Shown here one piece after another: positions 1-6,756 of a stretch of 64,000 bases of DNA. The translations under genes were made by a program, and so were the position numbers. Source of the DNA: Marilutibacter aestuarii (GTDB lineage Bacteria; Pseudomonadota; Gammaproteobacteria; Xanthomonadales; Xanthomonadaceae); NCBI RefSeq assembly GCF_006546775.1, contig NZ_VICE01000111.1, positions 25,820 to 89,819 on the forward strand, given 5' to 3'. The notes under the pieces were generated by a model. The model saw only the letters and a program-made list of their open reading frames with translations. It ran no database searches and was not told the DNA's origin. The stretch's first letter is position 1. Each line of letters starts with the position of its first letter.

Positions 1-2
1 GA

Positions 3-734
3 TGCGTGGCGTACCGGGGCTACTTCACGCTGGAGAAGGCGCGCGATGAGGCGCGTCGCCTGCAGGCCCGCGGCCACCAGACGTGGATCGGCGGCACTTC
101 GGCCTATTCGACGCTGGGCTGGTTCGACGATCCGGTACTCAGCAGCATGATCGGCCCGGACCAGGACGATCCGGTCGGTACCGTCTTCCACGAACTCGAG
201 CACCAGCAGCTCTACGTGCGCGACGACACCGCCTTCAACGAATCGATCGCCAGTTTCGTCCAGCGCGAGGGCCTGCGCGAATGGCGTGCGTGGCGTGGCC
301 AGCCCGCGCCCGACGAGGGCCGCGAAGTCCGCGAACGGGCGTTCGTCGCCATGGCGCTCGCGCTGCGCGCGCGCTTGGCCGACATCTATTCGCGCGAGCT
401 GTCCCCCGAAGCGATGCGCGCGCAACGCGAGCACGCCATCGCCGGCTTCCGCGATGCCTACGCCGCGCGCCGACGCACCGAATGGGCGGGCGACGCGCGC
501 TTCGACCGCTGGGTCGAGGAGCCGATCACCAATGCCAAACTGGTACCGATGGGCCTGTACGACGGTTGGGTGCCCGCGTTCGCCGCGGTGTTCGATGCCT
601 GCGGCAGACAATGGGCCTGTTTCCATGCCCGCACCGCCGCGCTTGCCAGGGAACCGGCGGCGGTGCGCCAGGCCGGGCTGGATGCGCTCGTGCCCGGTGG
701 CATCGCCCCCGGCGCCGATGCCTCCTTGCGCTGA
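3..734 (+). CDS. Zinc metallo-aminopeptidase family protein, 5'-truncated
   Basis: This is the C-terminal 243 residues or so of a protein whose start lies left of the window: the frame is open to the first base, and the GTG at position 6 is inside the conserved 'AYRGYF' stretch, so it is probably not a start. A gluzincin-type HELEH motif lies about 62 residues in, and NESIASFV follows about 13 residues later, supplying the likely third zinc ligand (Glu). This arrangement matches the Pfam 'putative aminopeptidase' family of roughly 350-residue, often lipid-anchored, proteobacterial proteins. The substrate is not known. The stop is followed by 54 bp with no evident signal before the next gene. 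The family call is from memory of its motifs, not from a search. Confidence 0.75.
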   Translation, partial: CVAYRGYFTLEKARDEARRLQARGHQTWIGGTSAYSTLGWFDDPVLSSMIGPDQDDPVGTVFHELEHQQLYVRDDTAFNESIASFVQREGLREWRAWRGQPAPDEGREVRERAFVAMALALRARLADIYSRELSPEAMRAQREHAIAGFRDAYAARRRTEWAGDARFDRWVEEPITNAKLVPMGLYDGWVPAFAAVFDACGRQWACFHARTAALAREPAAVRQAGLDALVPGGIAPGADASLR

Positions 735-788
735 TCGCAGGGCCCCGTCGCCTTTGGCGCACGACGCACAAGCGCCTACCATGCGCGC

Positions 789-1598
789 ATGTGCCTGATC
801 GCCCTGGCCTGGAAGGCCCATCCCCGTTACGCCCTCGCGGTGATCGCCAATCGCGACGAGCGCCACGCACGCCCTGCCGCACCAGCGGGGTTCGACCCGG
901 AGCATCACGACGTCTATGGCGGTCGCGACCTGGTCGCAGGCGGCAGCTGGTTGCTGGCCTCGTCCCGGCGGCGCTTTTCGGCAGTGACCAATGTCCGCGC
1001 AGGGCGTCCGGACGCGGTATCGCCGCGCTCGCGCGGCGCCCTGGTGCACGATTTCGTCGCCGGCGACGACGACACCGCTTCGTGGTTGTCGGCGCTGGCT
1101 GCCGATGCCGGCGACTTCGGTCGTTTCAACCAGTTGGCCTGGGACGGCGAGCGCCTCGGGTTCGCCAGCAACCATCCGGGCTTCGTCGGCGGGGATGTGG
1201 CGCCCGGCCTGCATGCCATGTCCAACGGCGCGTTCGATGCCCCCTGGCCCAAGAGCGGACACGCAAGCCGCGCCTTGTCCCGGTGGCTGGACGATCCGGC
1301 ATCGACTGCACGCGGCGCCGACGATGTCCGGTCCCTGGCCCCTTTGCTGGACGCGCTCGCCGAGTCGACCCCGGCACCCGACGACGCCCTGCCCGACACG
1401 GGGGTGGGCCTGGCACTGGAACGCGCGCTCTCGCCGGCCTTCGTCAAGGATGCCACTTACGGCACGCGATGCAGCACGATCGTCCTGGTCGAGGCCGACG
1501 CGATCGGCTTCTACGAGCGCCGCTTCGATCCGGCCGGCCGCGTGGTCGGCGAGTCGATGCAGGTGCTCGCCACCCCACCGACGCCTGCGTCGCGCTAG
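789..1598 (+). CDS. NRDE family protein (TANGO2-like)
   Basis: The protein has 269 residues and begins MCLIALAW, with the family-defining NRDE motif at residues 20-23 and a Cys at position 2. Proteins of the NRDE/TANGO2 family are cytosolic. The eukaryotic member is linked to heme and lipid homeostasis, but the bacterial role is unsettled, so no reaction is assigned. The length agrees with the family (about 250-280). Upstream sequence shows no strong ribosome binding site; the ATG at 789 is chosen because the conserved N terminus starts there. The stop codon overlaps the stop of the convergent PhzF-type gene by 4 bp, leaving no space for a terminator between them. Confidence 0.85.
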   Translation: MCLIALAWKAHPRYALAVIANRDERHARPAAPAGFDPEHHDVYGGRDLVAGGSWLLASSRRRFSAVTNVRAGRPDAVSPRSRGALVHDFVAGDDDTASWLSALAADAGDFGRFNQLAWDGERLGFASNHPGFVGGDVAPGLHAMSNGAFDAPWPKSGHASRALSRWLDDPASTARGADDVRSLAPLLDALAESTPAPDDALPDTGVGLALERALSPAFVKDATYGTRCSTIVLVEADAIGFYERRFDPAGRVVGESMQVLATPPTPASR

Positions 1599-2407
1599 AC
1601 GCGGATGCGTCCCTGCAAGTAGACCACCGCCTGGCCGCGCAAGCGCACGCGTTGGCCGGCGAACTCGCATTCCAGCGACCCCTGCCTGCGCCCGCCCTGC
1701 CGCGCATTGAGACGGGACTTGCCGAGGCGGGCCGACCAATACGGCGCGAGGGCCGTGTGCGCCGAGCCGGTGACGGGGTCTTCGTCCACGCCCACGTTGG
1801 GCCCGAACCAGCGCGAGACGAAGTCGACGTCGCCGCCCGGCGCGGTCACCGCGACGCCCCGGTTCGGCAGGCCCGCCAGCGCGCGTATGTCGGGCGCCAG
1901 CGAGGCGACGAGCGCGGCATCATCGACGACGACGATGTAGTCGTCGGCCTCCAGTACCTGTACCGGGACGCCCGCCAGTCCCAGCGCAGCCAGCAGGGTC
2001 GGTGGAGGGTTGCAGGGTGCGGGCGGTCGCGCCGGGAAATCCATCACCAGCGCGTCCCCGTCGCGCGCCACGGTCAGCTCGCCGCTGCGCGTCGAGAAGC
2101 GCAGCAACGCCGGGGCGTCGTCCTGGCAATGCACGATCACCCAGGCCGTCGCCAGGGTCGCGTGGCCGCACAGGTCGACCTCGACGGCCGGGGTGAACCA
2201 GCGCAGCGCGAAGCCATCGCCCGCAGGGACGAAGAACGCGGTTTCCGAGAGATTGTTCTCCGCCGCGATCGCCTGCAGCGTGGCATCGGGCAACCACGCA
2301 TCGAGTGGGCAAACCGCCGCGGGATTGCCGCCGAAGACGCGGTCGGTGAAGGCGTCGACCTGGTAGAGCTCGAGGGTGGTATCGGGTGCGCAACGCGTCG
2401 CGACCAT
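1595..2407 (-). CDS. PhzF family isomerase/epimerase
   Basis: This 270-residue protein has the PhzF fold signature: FGGNPAAVC near the N terminus, ENNLSETAFF carrying the catalytic Glu, CGHATLA, and the C-terminal DEDPVTGSAH motif. PhzF itself isomerises a phenazine precursor, but most homologues, including this one with no phenazine genes nearby, have unknown substrates. The frame is open to 2485, yet the ATG at 2407 is preferred: an AAGGA sits 9 nt upstream, the PhzF homology begins directly after it, and the longer form would overlap the upstream gene. It is the last gene of a minus-strand series beginning at pssA. Confidence 0.85.
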   Translation of the reverse strand: MVATRCAPDTTLELYQVDAFTDRVFGGNPAAVCPLDAWLPDATLQAIAAENNLSETAFFVPAGDGFALRWFTPAVEVDLCGHATLATAWVIVHCQDDAPALLRFSTRSGELTVARDGDALVMDFPARPPAPCNPPPTLLAALGLAGVPVQVLEADDYIVVVDDAALVASLAPDIRALAGLPNRGVAVTAPGGDVDFVSRWFGPNVGVDEDPVTGSAHTALAPYWSARLGKSRLNARQGGRRQGSLECEFAGQRVRLRGQAVVYLQGRIRV

Positions 2408-2466
2408 GCCTGGCGTTCCTTGGGGCGGGGCCTGCATGCTAGCAACAGGCAAGGCCGTGTCGTGCG

Positions 2467-2898
2467 TCAGGTCCGCCAGGGCCACCAGCCCTCACCGGTC
2501 AACGCGTAACGGTCGGCCGCGCGCTCGAAACGGTTGCCGACGCTGACGCCGCCGCAGGCCAGGTACAGCGGCAGGAACAGCGGGCCCAGGACCATGTACT
2601 GCAGGACGTGCGCGCGTTCGTGGTCGCTCATGCGGATCGCCGGTTCCTCACAATGCCCCGCCCGGTGGGCGTAGGTCATGCACGCCACGTCGAGGTCATC
2701 GCCGGTATGGAGGATGACGTTGCCCAGGGTGATCGCCCCGCCCGGGCCCCAGGGCCAGCGCTGGAACACCAGGGCCATCTCACGGGCCCGCCACGACGCG
2801 CGCGCACCGAAAGGCATGCCGGCCATCCCGGCGAAGAGGCCGAGCAGGCTGTTGGGCGCGGCCCAGGCCAGGCCGGCCAGGAACGTCGCCGGGTGCAT
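2467..2898 (-). CDS. Small membrane-associated protein with HExxH motif
   Basis: The protein has 143 residues starting at MHPATFLAG; the frame extends to 3030, but that form would run through the upstream PspC gene. The N terminus is hydrophobic (LAGLAWAAPNSLLGLFAG). In the C-terminal half, HERAH fits HExxH and is followed by a hydrophobic stretch (GPLFLPLYLA) and NRFERAADRYA, where a Glu could be a third metal ligand. A zinc-dependent membrane peptidase-like fold is possible, but the protein is much smaller than known site-specific families, so the function is left open. It follows the PspC gene by 14 bp, suggesting cotranscription and perhaps an envelope role. Confidence 0.6.
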   Translation of the reverse strand: MHPATFLAGLAWAAPNSLLGLFAGMAGMPFGARASWRAREMALVFQRWPWGPGGAITLGNVILHTGDDLDVACMTYAHRAGHCEEPAIRMSDHERAHVLQYMVLGPLFLPLYLACGGVSVGNRFERAADRYALTGEGWWPWRT

Positions 2899-2912
2899 CC
2901 CTGCGGGCTGCC

Positions 2913-3116
2913 TCAGGCGCTTTCCTCGGGCATCAGGAGCCAGAGGATCAGGTAGACGATGATGCCGGGAAACGCGGCCGAGAGGATGGACACGAGCACG
3001 AAAACGACGCGAAGAATCGTGGAGCTCCATCCATAGCGCCGGGCGATGCCACCCATGACGCCGCCGATCATCTTGTCGTGCCGCGAGCGCGTGAAGGGAC
3101 GCGGGTTATGACTCAT
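2913..3116 (-). CDS. PspC domain-containing small inner-membrane protein
   Basis: This 67-residue protein has the basic N terminus (SRHDKMIGGVMGGIARRYG) and single transmembrane helix (LRVVFVLVSILSAAF..LILWLLM) that define PspC-domain proteins. PspC in enterobacteria senses envelope stress with PspB. Stand-alone short members such as this are common and mostly uncharacterised, and no pspA, pspB or pspF is visible in the window. The ATG at 3116 is chosen over 3140 because GGAG lies about 9 nt upstream and the family homology starts there. It is probably cotranscribed with the downstream HExxH protein. Confidence 0.8.
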   Translation of the reverse strand: MSHNPRPFTRSRHDKMIGGVMGGIARRYGWSSTILRVVFVLVSILSAAFPGIIVYLILWLLMPEESA

Positions 3117-3157
3117 GTGGGGGGACTCCGGGACTGCCATGCCGCCAGTTTAGACAG

Positions 3158-3544
3158 TCACCGTGATGGCGATGTGCGGGCACGCAGCGATTCGAGGGCC
3201 TCGTTCAGCCAGCGCGCGGAGGGCATCGCTTCGCGGCCCGGGCAACGCACCTGGTAGGCACGTCCGCTCATGCTGCTTTGGGTACCGGCACGTTCGATGA
3301 ACTGCTCGCTGGACGAGATCAGGTCGCGCTCCAGCAGCCATGCCTGCTTGCGACGCAGGTGCGTCGCCGCGCGCGCGCCGTCGTACCAGCGCCCGTTTCG
3401 CTCGAACTCGCAACCCGAGCCGCCCAGTGCGTCGATCAACTGCTCCATCTCGCGCAGGGTCTCCGGCGGCGGTTACGCGGACGCCGGGATCGCGATGCAC
3501 GCGAGAAGCAGCGGCCATGCGATCCGCGCCAGCCCTCTCCTCAC
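3158..3544 (-). pseudogene. DUF5329-type exported protein interrupted by TAA at the signal-peptide junction
   Basis: Reading from a GTG at 3544-3542, which overlaps the phaC stop as GTGA, the frame encodes a basic start and a hydrophobic core ending in IPASA, a textbook signal peptide. It then meets TAA at 3475-3473 and continues in the same frame with PPPETLREMEQLIDALGGSG to a stop at 3158-3160. The part after the stop (ATG at 3448, 96 residues) has the SGCEFERNGRWYD, AEQFIERAG-like and SSMSGRAYQVRC segments typical of DUF5329 periplasmic proteins. A single CAA or GAA to TAA change would explain the break. Alternatives are a sequencing error or translation restarting at 3448 without export; no good ribosome binding site precedes 3448. 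Confidence 0.75.
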
Positions 3545-4626
3545 GGCGAGCGCTGGTCCAGCCAGTCGTGGATGGCTTCGGGCACCTCTCGCTGCGCGCG
3601 TCCGGACACGTAGATGCCGATGTGGCCGCCACGGAAGGAATGCTCGGTGTAGTCATCCGTCGCCACCAGGCCGCCGAGCGCCTGCGAGGCCGCCGGCGGC
3701 ACCAGGTGGTCCTGCAGCGCGTAGATGTTCAGCACGGGCATCGTGATGCGCGAGAGGTCGACCTCGCGCTCGCCGATGCGGATCCCGCCCTTCAGGAAGC
3801 CATTGGCCTGGTAGAACATCTTGATGAACTGACGGAAGGCCTCGCCCGCGAGGTCGGGCGAATCGAAGATCCACTTCTCCATGCGCAGGAAGTCCTCGAC
3901 CGCCTGGCGGTTGTCGAGGATGTCGACCAGGCCCACGTACTTCTGCACGAACAGGCGCCACGGCTTGAGCGTCAGGTAGCACCAGTTCATCAGGTCGGCC
4001 GGGACGTTGCCCAGGGTGTCGACGAACTGGTCGACGTCGATGCCCTGGGTCCAGTGCGAGAGCATGTTGCCCTCGGTATGGAAATCCACCGGGGTCACCA
4101 TGGTGATGAGGTTGCGCACCTTGGCCGGGTTGAGCGCCGCGTAACACAGCGAGAAGGCGCCGCCCTGGCAGATGCCCAGCAGGTTGATCGCCTCCTGTCC
4201 GCTCCGGTGGCGCAGGTGGTCGACCGCGCCGCCGAGGAAGCGCTGGATGTAGTCCTCCAGCTCCAGGTAACGATCGGAACGGTCCGGATATCCCCAGTCG
4301 AGGATGTACACGTCTTCGCCGCGCTCGAGCAGGCCGCGCACGATCGACTTGTCGGCCTGCAGGTCGGTCATGTACGGACGGTTGACCAGCGCATAGGCGA
4401 TCAGCACCGGCACCGTCGCGGTGGGCTCGCGCTCGCCCCGGAAGCGGTACAGCACCACGCGGCCGTCGCGCCAGACTTCCTCCTTCGCGGTCGCCCCGTA
4501 GTCGACGTCATCGACCTGGCGCAGCGTGTCGAGACCGGCGCGCAGCTTGGCCTGGACGCCCATCGCCTCCTCGGCCAGCGACTCGGCGGTGAAGTGCAGG
4601 GGGGCATTGATGTCGACGCGGTCCAT
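3541..4626 (-). CDS. phaC: Class III poly(3-hydroxyalkanoate) synthase, catalytic subunit PhaC
   Basis: The protein has 361 residues, the length expected for class III synthases (about 355), not the 560-600 of classes I and II. It polymerises (R)-3-hydroxyacyl-CoA, mostly 3-hydroxybutyryl-CoA, on the granule surface together with PhaE. The nucleophile box GICQGG places the catalytic Cys at 153. The other triad members are Asp306 (YALQDHLVP) and His335 (RGGHIG). PhaE-type partner evidence is direct: the ATG overlaps the phaE stop (TGATG), so the two subunits are translationally coupled. The phaC stop in turn overlaps the start of the broken DUF5329 gene. Confidence 0.95.
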   Translation of the reverse strand: MDRVDINAPLHFTAESLAEEAMGVQAKLRAGLDTLRQVDDVDYGATAKEEVWRDGRVVLYRFRGEREPTATVPVLIAYALVNRPYMTDLQADKSIVRGLLERGEDVYILDWGYPDRSDRYLELEDYIQRFLGGAVDHLRHRSGQEAINLLGICQGGAFSLCYAALNPAKVRNLITMVTPVDFHTEGNMLSHWTQGIDVDQFVDTLGNVPADLMNWCYLTLKPWRLFVQKYVGLVDILDNRQAVEDFLRMEKWIFDSPDLAGEAFRQFIKMFYQANGFLKGGIRIGEREVDLSRITMPVLNIYALQDHLVPPAASQALGGLVATDDYTEHSFRGGHIGIYVSGRAQREVPEAIHDWLDQRSP

Positions 4627-5858
4627 CAGCGCGCCCCCTTGCGTGTTGCCTTCCCGTTCGCGGCCACGCGCTTGGTCGCACGGGCCGGCGTTGCGCGCGC
4701 GGGCGCCGCCTTGCCGCCGGGTTTGGCGCGTGCCGTGGAGGCGCGCGTGCGCGAGGCGGCGCTGGCCTTGGACTTGGCGGTGGCCGGCTTCTTCCGGGCA
4801 GCGGTGGAAGCCTGCGGCGCGGTCTTCTTGGCGCTACTGCTCCGGGTGCCTGGCCTTGCCTTGGCGCTCGCCCCTGCAGCGCCCTTGCCGCTCGAACCTC
4901 CGGGACCGGGCGCGGCCTGCGTGCTGCTCTTGCGCACCGTGGGGCGCTCGGCTGGCGTGTCCGCAGTGGCGCTCGCGTCCGCGCGTTCGCGCAGGTGGCG
5001 AAGCTCGCGCTCGAGCTGGACGATCTTGCGGTGCGCGGAGTCGATCTCGGTGCGCGAGGGCATCCCGAACAGCCCGGCGACGAGCTCCACCTCGTGCTGG
5101 AGGGCGGCCCGCAGGCGCATCTGCGCGTTGACCATCTCGCCGAAGTCGGCGCGGTATTGCGGGGACAGCGCGACCTCGGCGTAGGCGTCCTCCGCGGCGT
5201 CGATCCAGACGTCGAACAAGGCGCGCGCCGACGTCAGCTGCCGGCCGGGCTCGGCGTGCGCGGCAAGCTTCTCCTCGAAGCGGACGAAGGCCTTCTGGCC
5301 CGCCTCCATCATCAGTTGCTGGCAGGCCTGGTTGCGCTCCTGGTACTCGACCTGCAGGCGCGCGATGCGCTGCCAGCGCTCCTGGTGCTCGCGGGCGAAG
5401 CCGAAGGCCGGCATGCCCAGCCAACTGCGACCCTCGCCCTGGAGGGCGGAAATGAAGGGCGCGGCCTGCTCGAACCACTGGTCGAAACCTTGCTGGCCCT
5501 GCCCGCCCATCGAGGCGAGCACGTCGCCGAAGGGGTTCGCGCGGGCGCCGCCGAGCATCTGCTTCCAGGCATCGACCACGTCCGCGGCCGCCGGGTTGCG
5601 GCCGACGAAGCCCGCGGCCAGCTGCTGGATGCGGCCGAACCAGTCACCGGCCTGGCGTTCGAACCGCCCCACCGCGGCATTCGCCTCGGGCATGCCGCCC
5701 GATGCAAGCTTCGACCACCAGCCGATGGCATCGTCCCAGCCGGGCATCGTCGGCGCCGGGGGCGCCGCGGGCGCGGTGGCGGAGCGCATCATCTCGCCCC
5801 ACTGGTTCCAGTACTGGCGCGCCAGCGCGTCGAAGTCGCCGAAAGAACGGTCTGCCAT
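4626..5858 (-). CDS. phaE: Class III PHA synthase subunit PhaE with basic Ala/Lys-rich C-terminal tail
   Basis: The 410-residue protein resembles PhaE: an N-terminal FGDFDALARQYWNQW, several Trp-rich helices, and the PhaE/PhaC interaction segment with GMPSRTEIDSAHRKIVQLERELRHL at about 265-290. After that comes a tail of about 110 residues made almost only of A, K, R, S, T, P and G, similar in composition to the histone-H1-like tails of PhaF and AlgP. The usual PhaE ends soon after the interaction helix, so the tail is notable. The start at 5858 is preferred to 5870 because GGAGGG lies close upstream. An extended -10 (TGnTATGAT) lies 24-33 bp upstream of the ATG. Confidence 0.9.
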   Translation of the reverse strand: MADRSFGDFDALARQYWNQWGEMMRSATAPAAPPAPTMPGWDDAIGWWSKLASGGMPEANAAVGRFERQAGDWFGRIQQLAAGFVGRNPAAADVVDAWKQMLGGARANPFGDVLASMGGQGQQGFDQWFEQAAPFISALQGEGRSWLGMPAFGFAREHQERWQRIARLQVEYQERNQACQQLMMEAGQKAFVRFEEKLAAHAEPGRQLTSARALFDVWIDAAEDAYAEVALSPQYRADFGEMVNAQMRLRAALQHEVELVAGLFGMPSRTEIDSAHRKIVQLERELRHLRERADASATADTPAERPTVRKSSTQAAPGPGGSSGKGAAGASAKARPGTRSSSAKKTAPQASTAARKKPATAKSKASAASRTRASTARAKPGGKAAPARATPARATKRVAANGKATRKGAR

Positions 5859-5881
5859 GGTGCCCTCCAAAACGAGGTCCG

Positions 5882-5890
5882 ATCATAGCA
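5882..5890 (-). promoter_or_regulatory. Candidate extended -10 promoter for phaEC
   Basis: On the minus strand the sequence reads TGC followed by TATGAT (5887-5882), matching the TGnTATAAT extended -10 at five of six -10 positions. No good -35 box is seen. The predicted transcript would start near 5875 and leave a leader of about 17 nt that carries the phaE ribosome binding site. The 82-bp gap to pssA also has a short CCCGC/GCGGG stem at 5918-5931 without a T run. Confidence 0.45.
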
Positions 5891-5940
5891 ATGCCGTGTT
5901 TCAGATAGCGCGAAGGTCCCGCTGCTGCGGGCGCGCGGGC

Positions 5941-6555
5941 TCAGGGTTTGGGGATGCGCAGGGTCTTGCTGATCATCAGGGAGCCCGACAGGGCGAACAT
6001 CAGCACCAGCGGGTGCAGCTTCCAGGGGCCCAGCTGGACGGCCCCGAACCAGATCGCATCCCCGATCGCCCCCTGCCAGGCCGCCACCGCCAACACCACG
6101 ACCAGGGCCAGGCTGGTCGGAATGGGCGTGCCCTCGAAATGCGTCACCTTGCCCTCGTCGCCGGACAACTGCTCGGCGGTGACGTTGTAGCGCGCCAGCC
6201 GGCTCACCCCGCAGCCGACGAAGTAACTGAGCACCAGCCAGTCCCAACCGCCATGCAGGCCGCAGGCATAGGCGAGCGCCGCCGGCGCCACGCCGAAGGA
6301 GATGACGTCGGCGAGCGAGTCGAGCTCCCGGCCCAGGGTGCCGGCGGAGTTGCGCCAGCGCGCGATCCGCCCGTCGAGGGCGTCGAAGATGAAGGCCAGC
6401 GGGATCAGGCCCATGCCGACCATCAGGCTCCGCGCCTGCCCGAACTGAAGGTAGTGCATCGAGGCGAAGATGGCGCCCATCCCGCAGATGGCGTTGGCGA
6501 GGGTGAACCAGTCCGCCAGGTGGAACTCGCGAAGCATCGAGAAATGGCGGCTCAT
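5941..6555 (-). CDS. pssA: CDP-diacylglycerol-serine O-phosphatidyltransferase
   Basis: The 204-residue integral membrane protein makes phosphatidylserine from CDP-diacylglycerol and serine, the first step towards phosphatidylethanolamine. The CDP-alcohol phosphatidyltransferase signature is complete: D61-G62, A65-R66, G75, D79 and D83. Several hydrophobic segments follow. The start MSRHFSMLREFHLADWFTLAN is chosen because family homology begins there, although the frame runs open far upstream to 8817 opposite the DUF1800 gene. The PssA identity over other CDP-alcohol transferases rests on the N-terminal FHLADWFTLANAICG and the size, so the subtype is likely but not proven. It lies 82 bp upstream of phaE on the same strand. 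Confidence 0.85.
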   Translation of the reverse strand: MSRHFSMLREFHLADWFTLANAICGMGAIFASMHYLQFGQARSLMVGMGLIPLAFIFDALDGRIARWRNSAGTLGRELDSLADVISFGVAPAALAYACGLHGGWDWLVLSYFVGCGVSRLARYNVTAEQLSGDEGKVTHFEGTPIPTSLALVVVLAVAAWQGAIGDAIWFGAVQLGPWKLHPLVLMFALSGSLMISKTLRIPKP

Positions 6556-6665
6556 GGGATCGACCTGGCGACGGTCGCGGGGACCGGAAGTGGCCAGCCT
6601 GCCAAAGCCGCCCCCTGCCCTGCAAGCGCCCCGATCCGGGGTGGCGCAGCGGCAGCGGCGACGGA

Positions 6666-6718
6666 CTTCACAGCTTTGTGAAGCCTGCCACGGCAAAGCC
6701 CCGTGCGGGCGGTATAGT
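6666..6718 (+). promoter_or_regulatory. Palindrome and -10-like box upstream of the DUF1800 gene
   Basis: The 201-bp divergent gap between pssA and the DUF1800 gene contains a perfect inverted repeat, CTTCACA (6666-6672), 4-nt spacer, TGTGAAG (6677-6683). A TATAGT hexamer at 6713-6718 could be the -10 for the rightward gene. No convincing -35 is spaced to it, so an activator bound at the palindrome is plausible. The half-sites are CRP-like words but face the opposite way from a CRP site. Confidence 0.4.
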
Positions 6719-6756
6719 CCAGTGTGCAGGGGGCTGCACGCAGGGGAAAACGGGAC

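Noticed and set aside
5918-5931. Terminator after pssA
   Set aside because: The stem is only 5 bp with no T run; readthrough into phaE is possible.
6666-6683. CRP binding site
   Set aside because: The half-sites TCACA and TGTGA are in the reverse arrangement and spacing of a CRP site.
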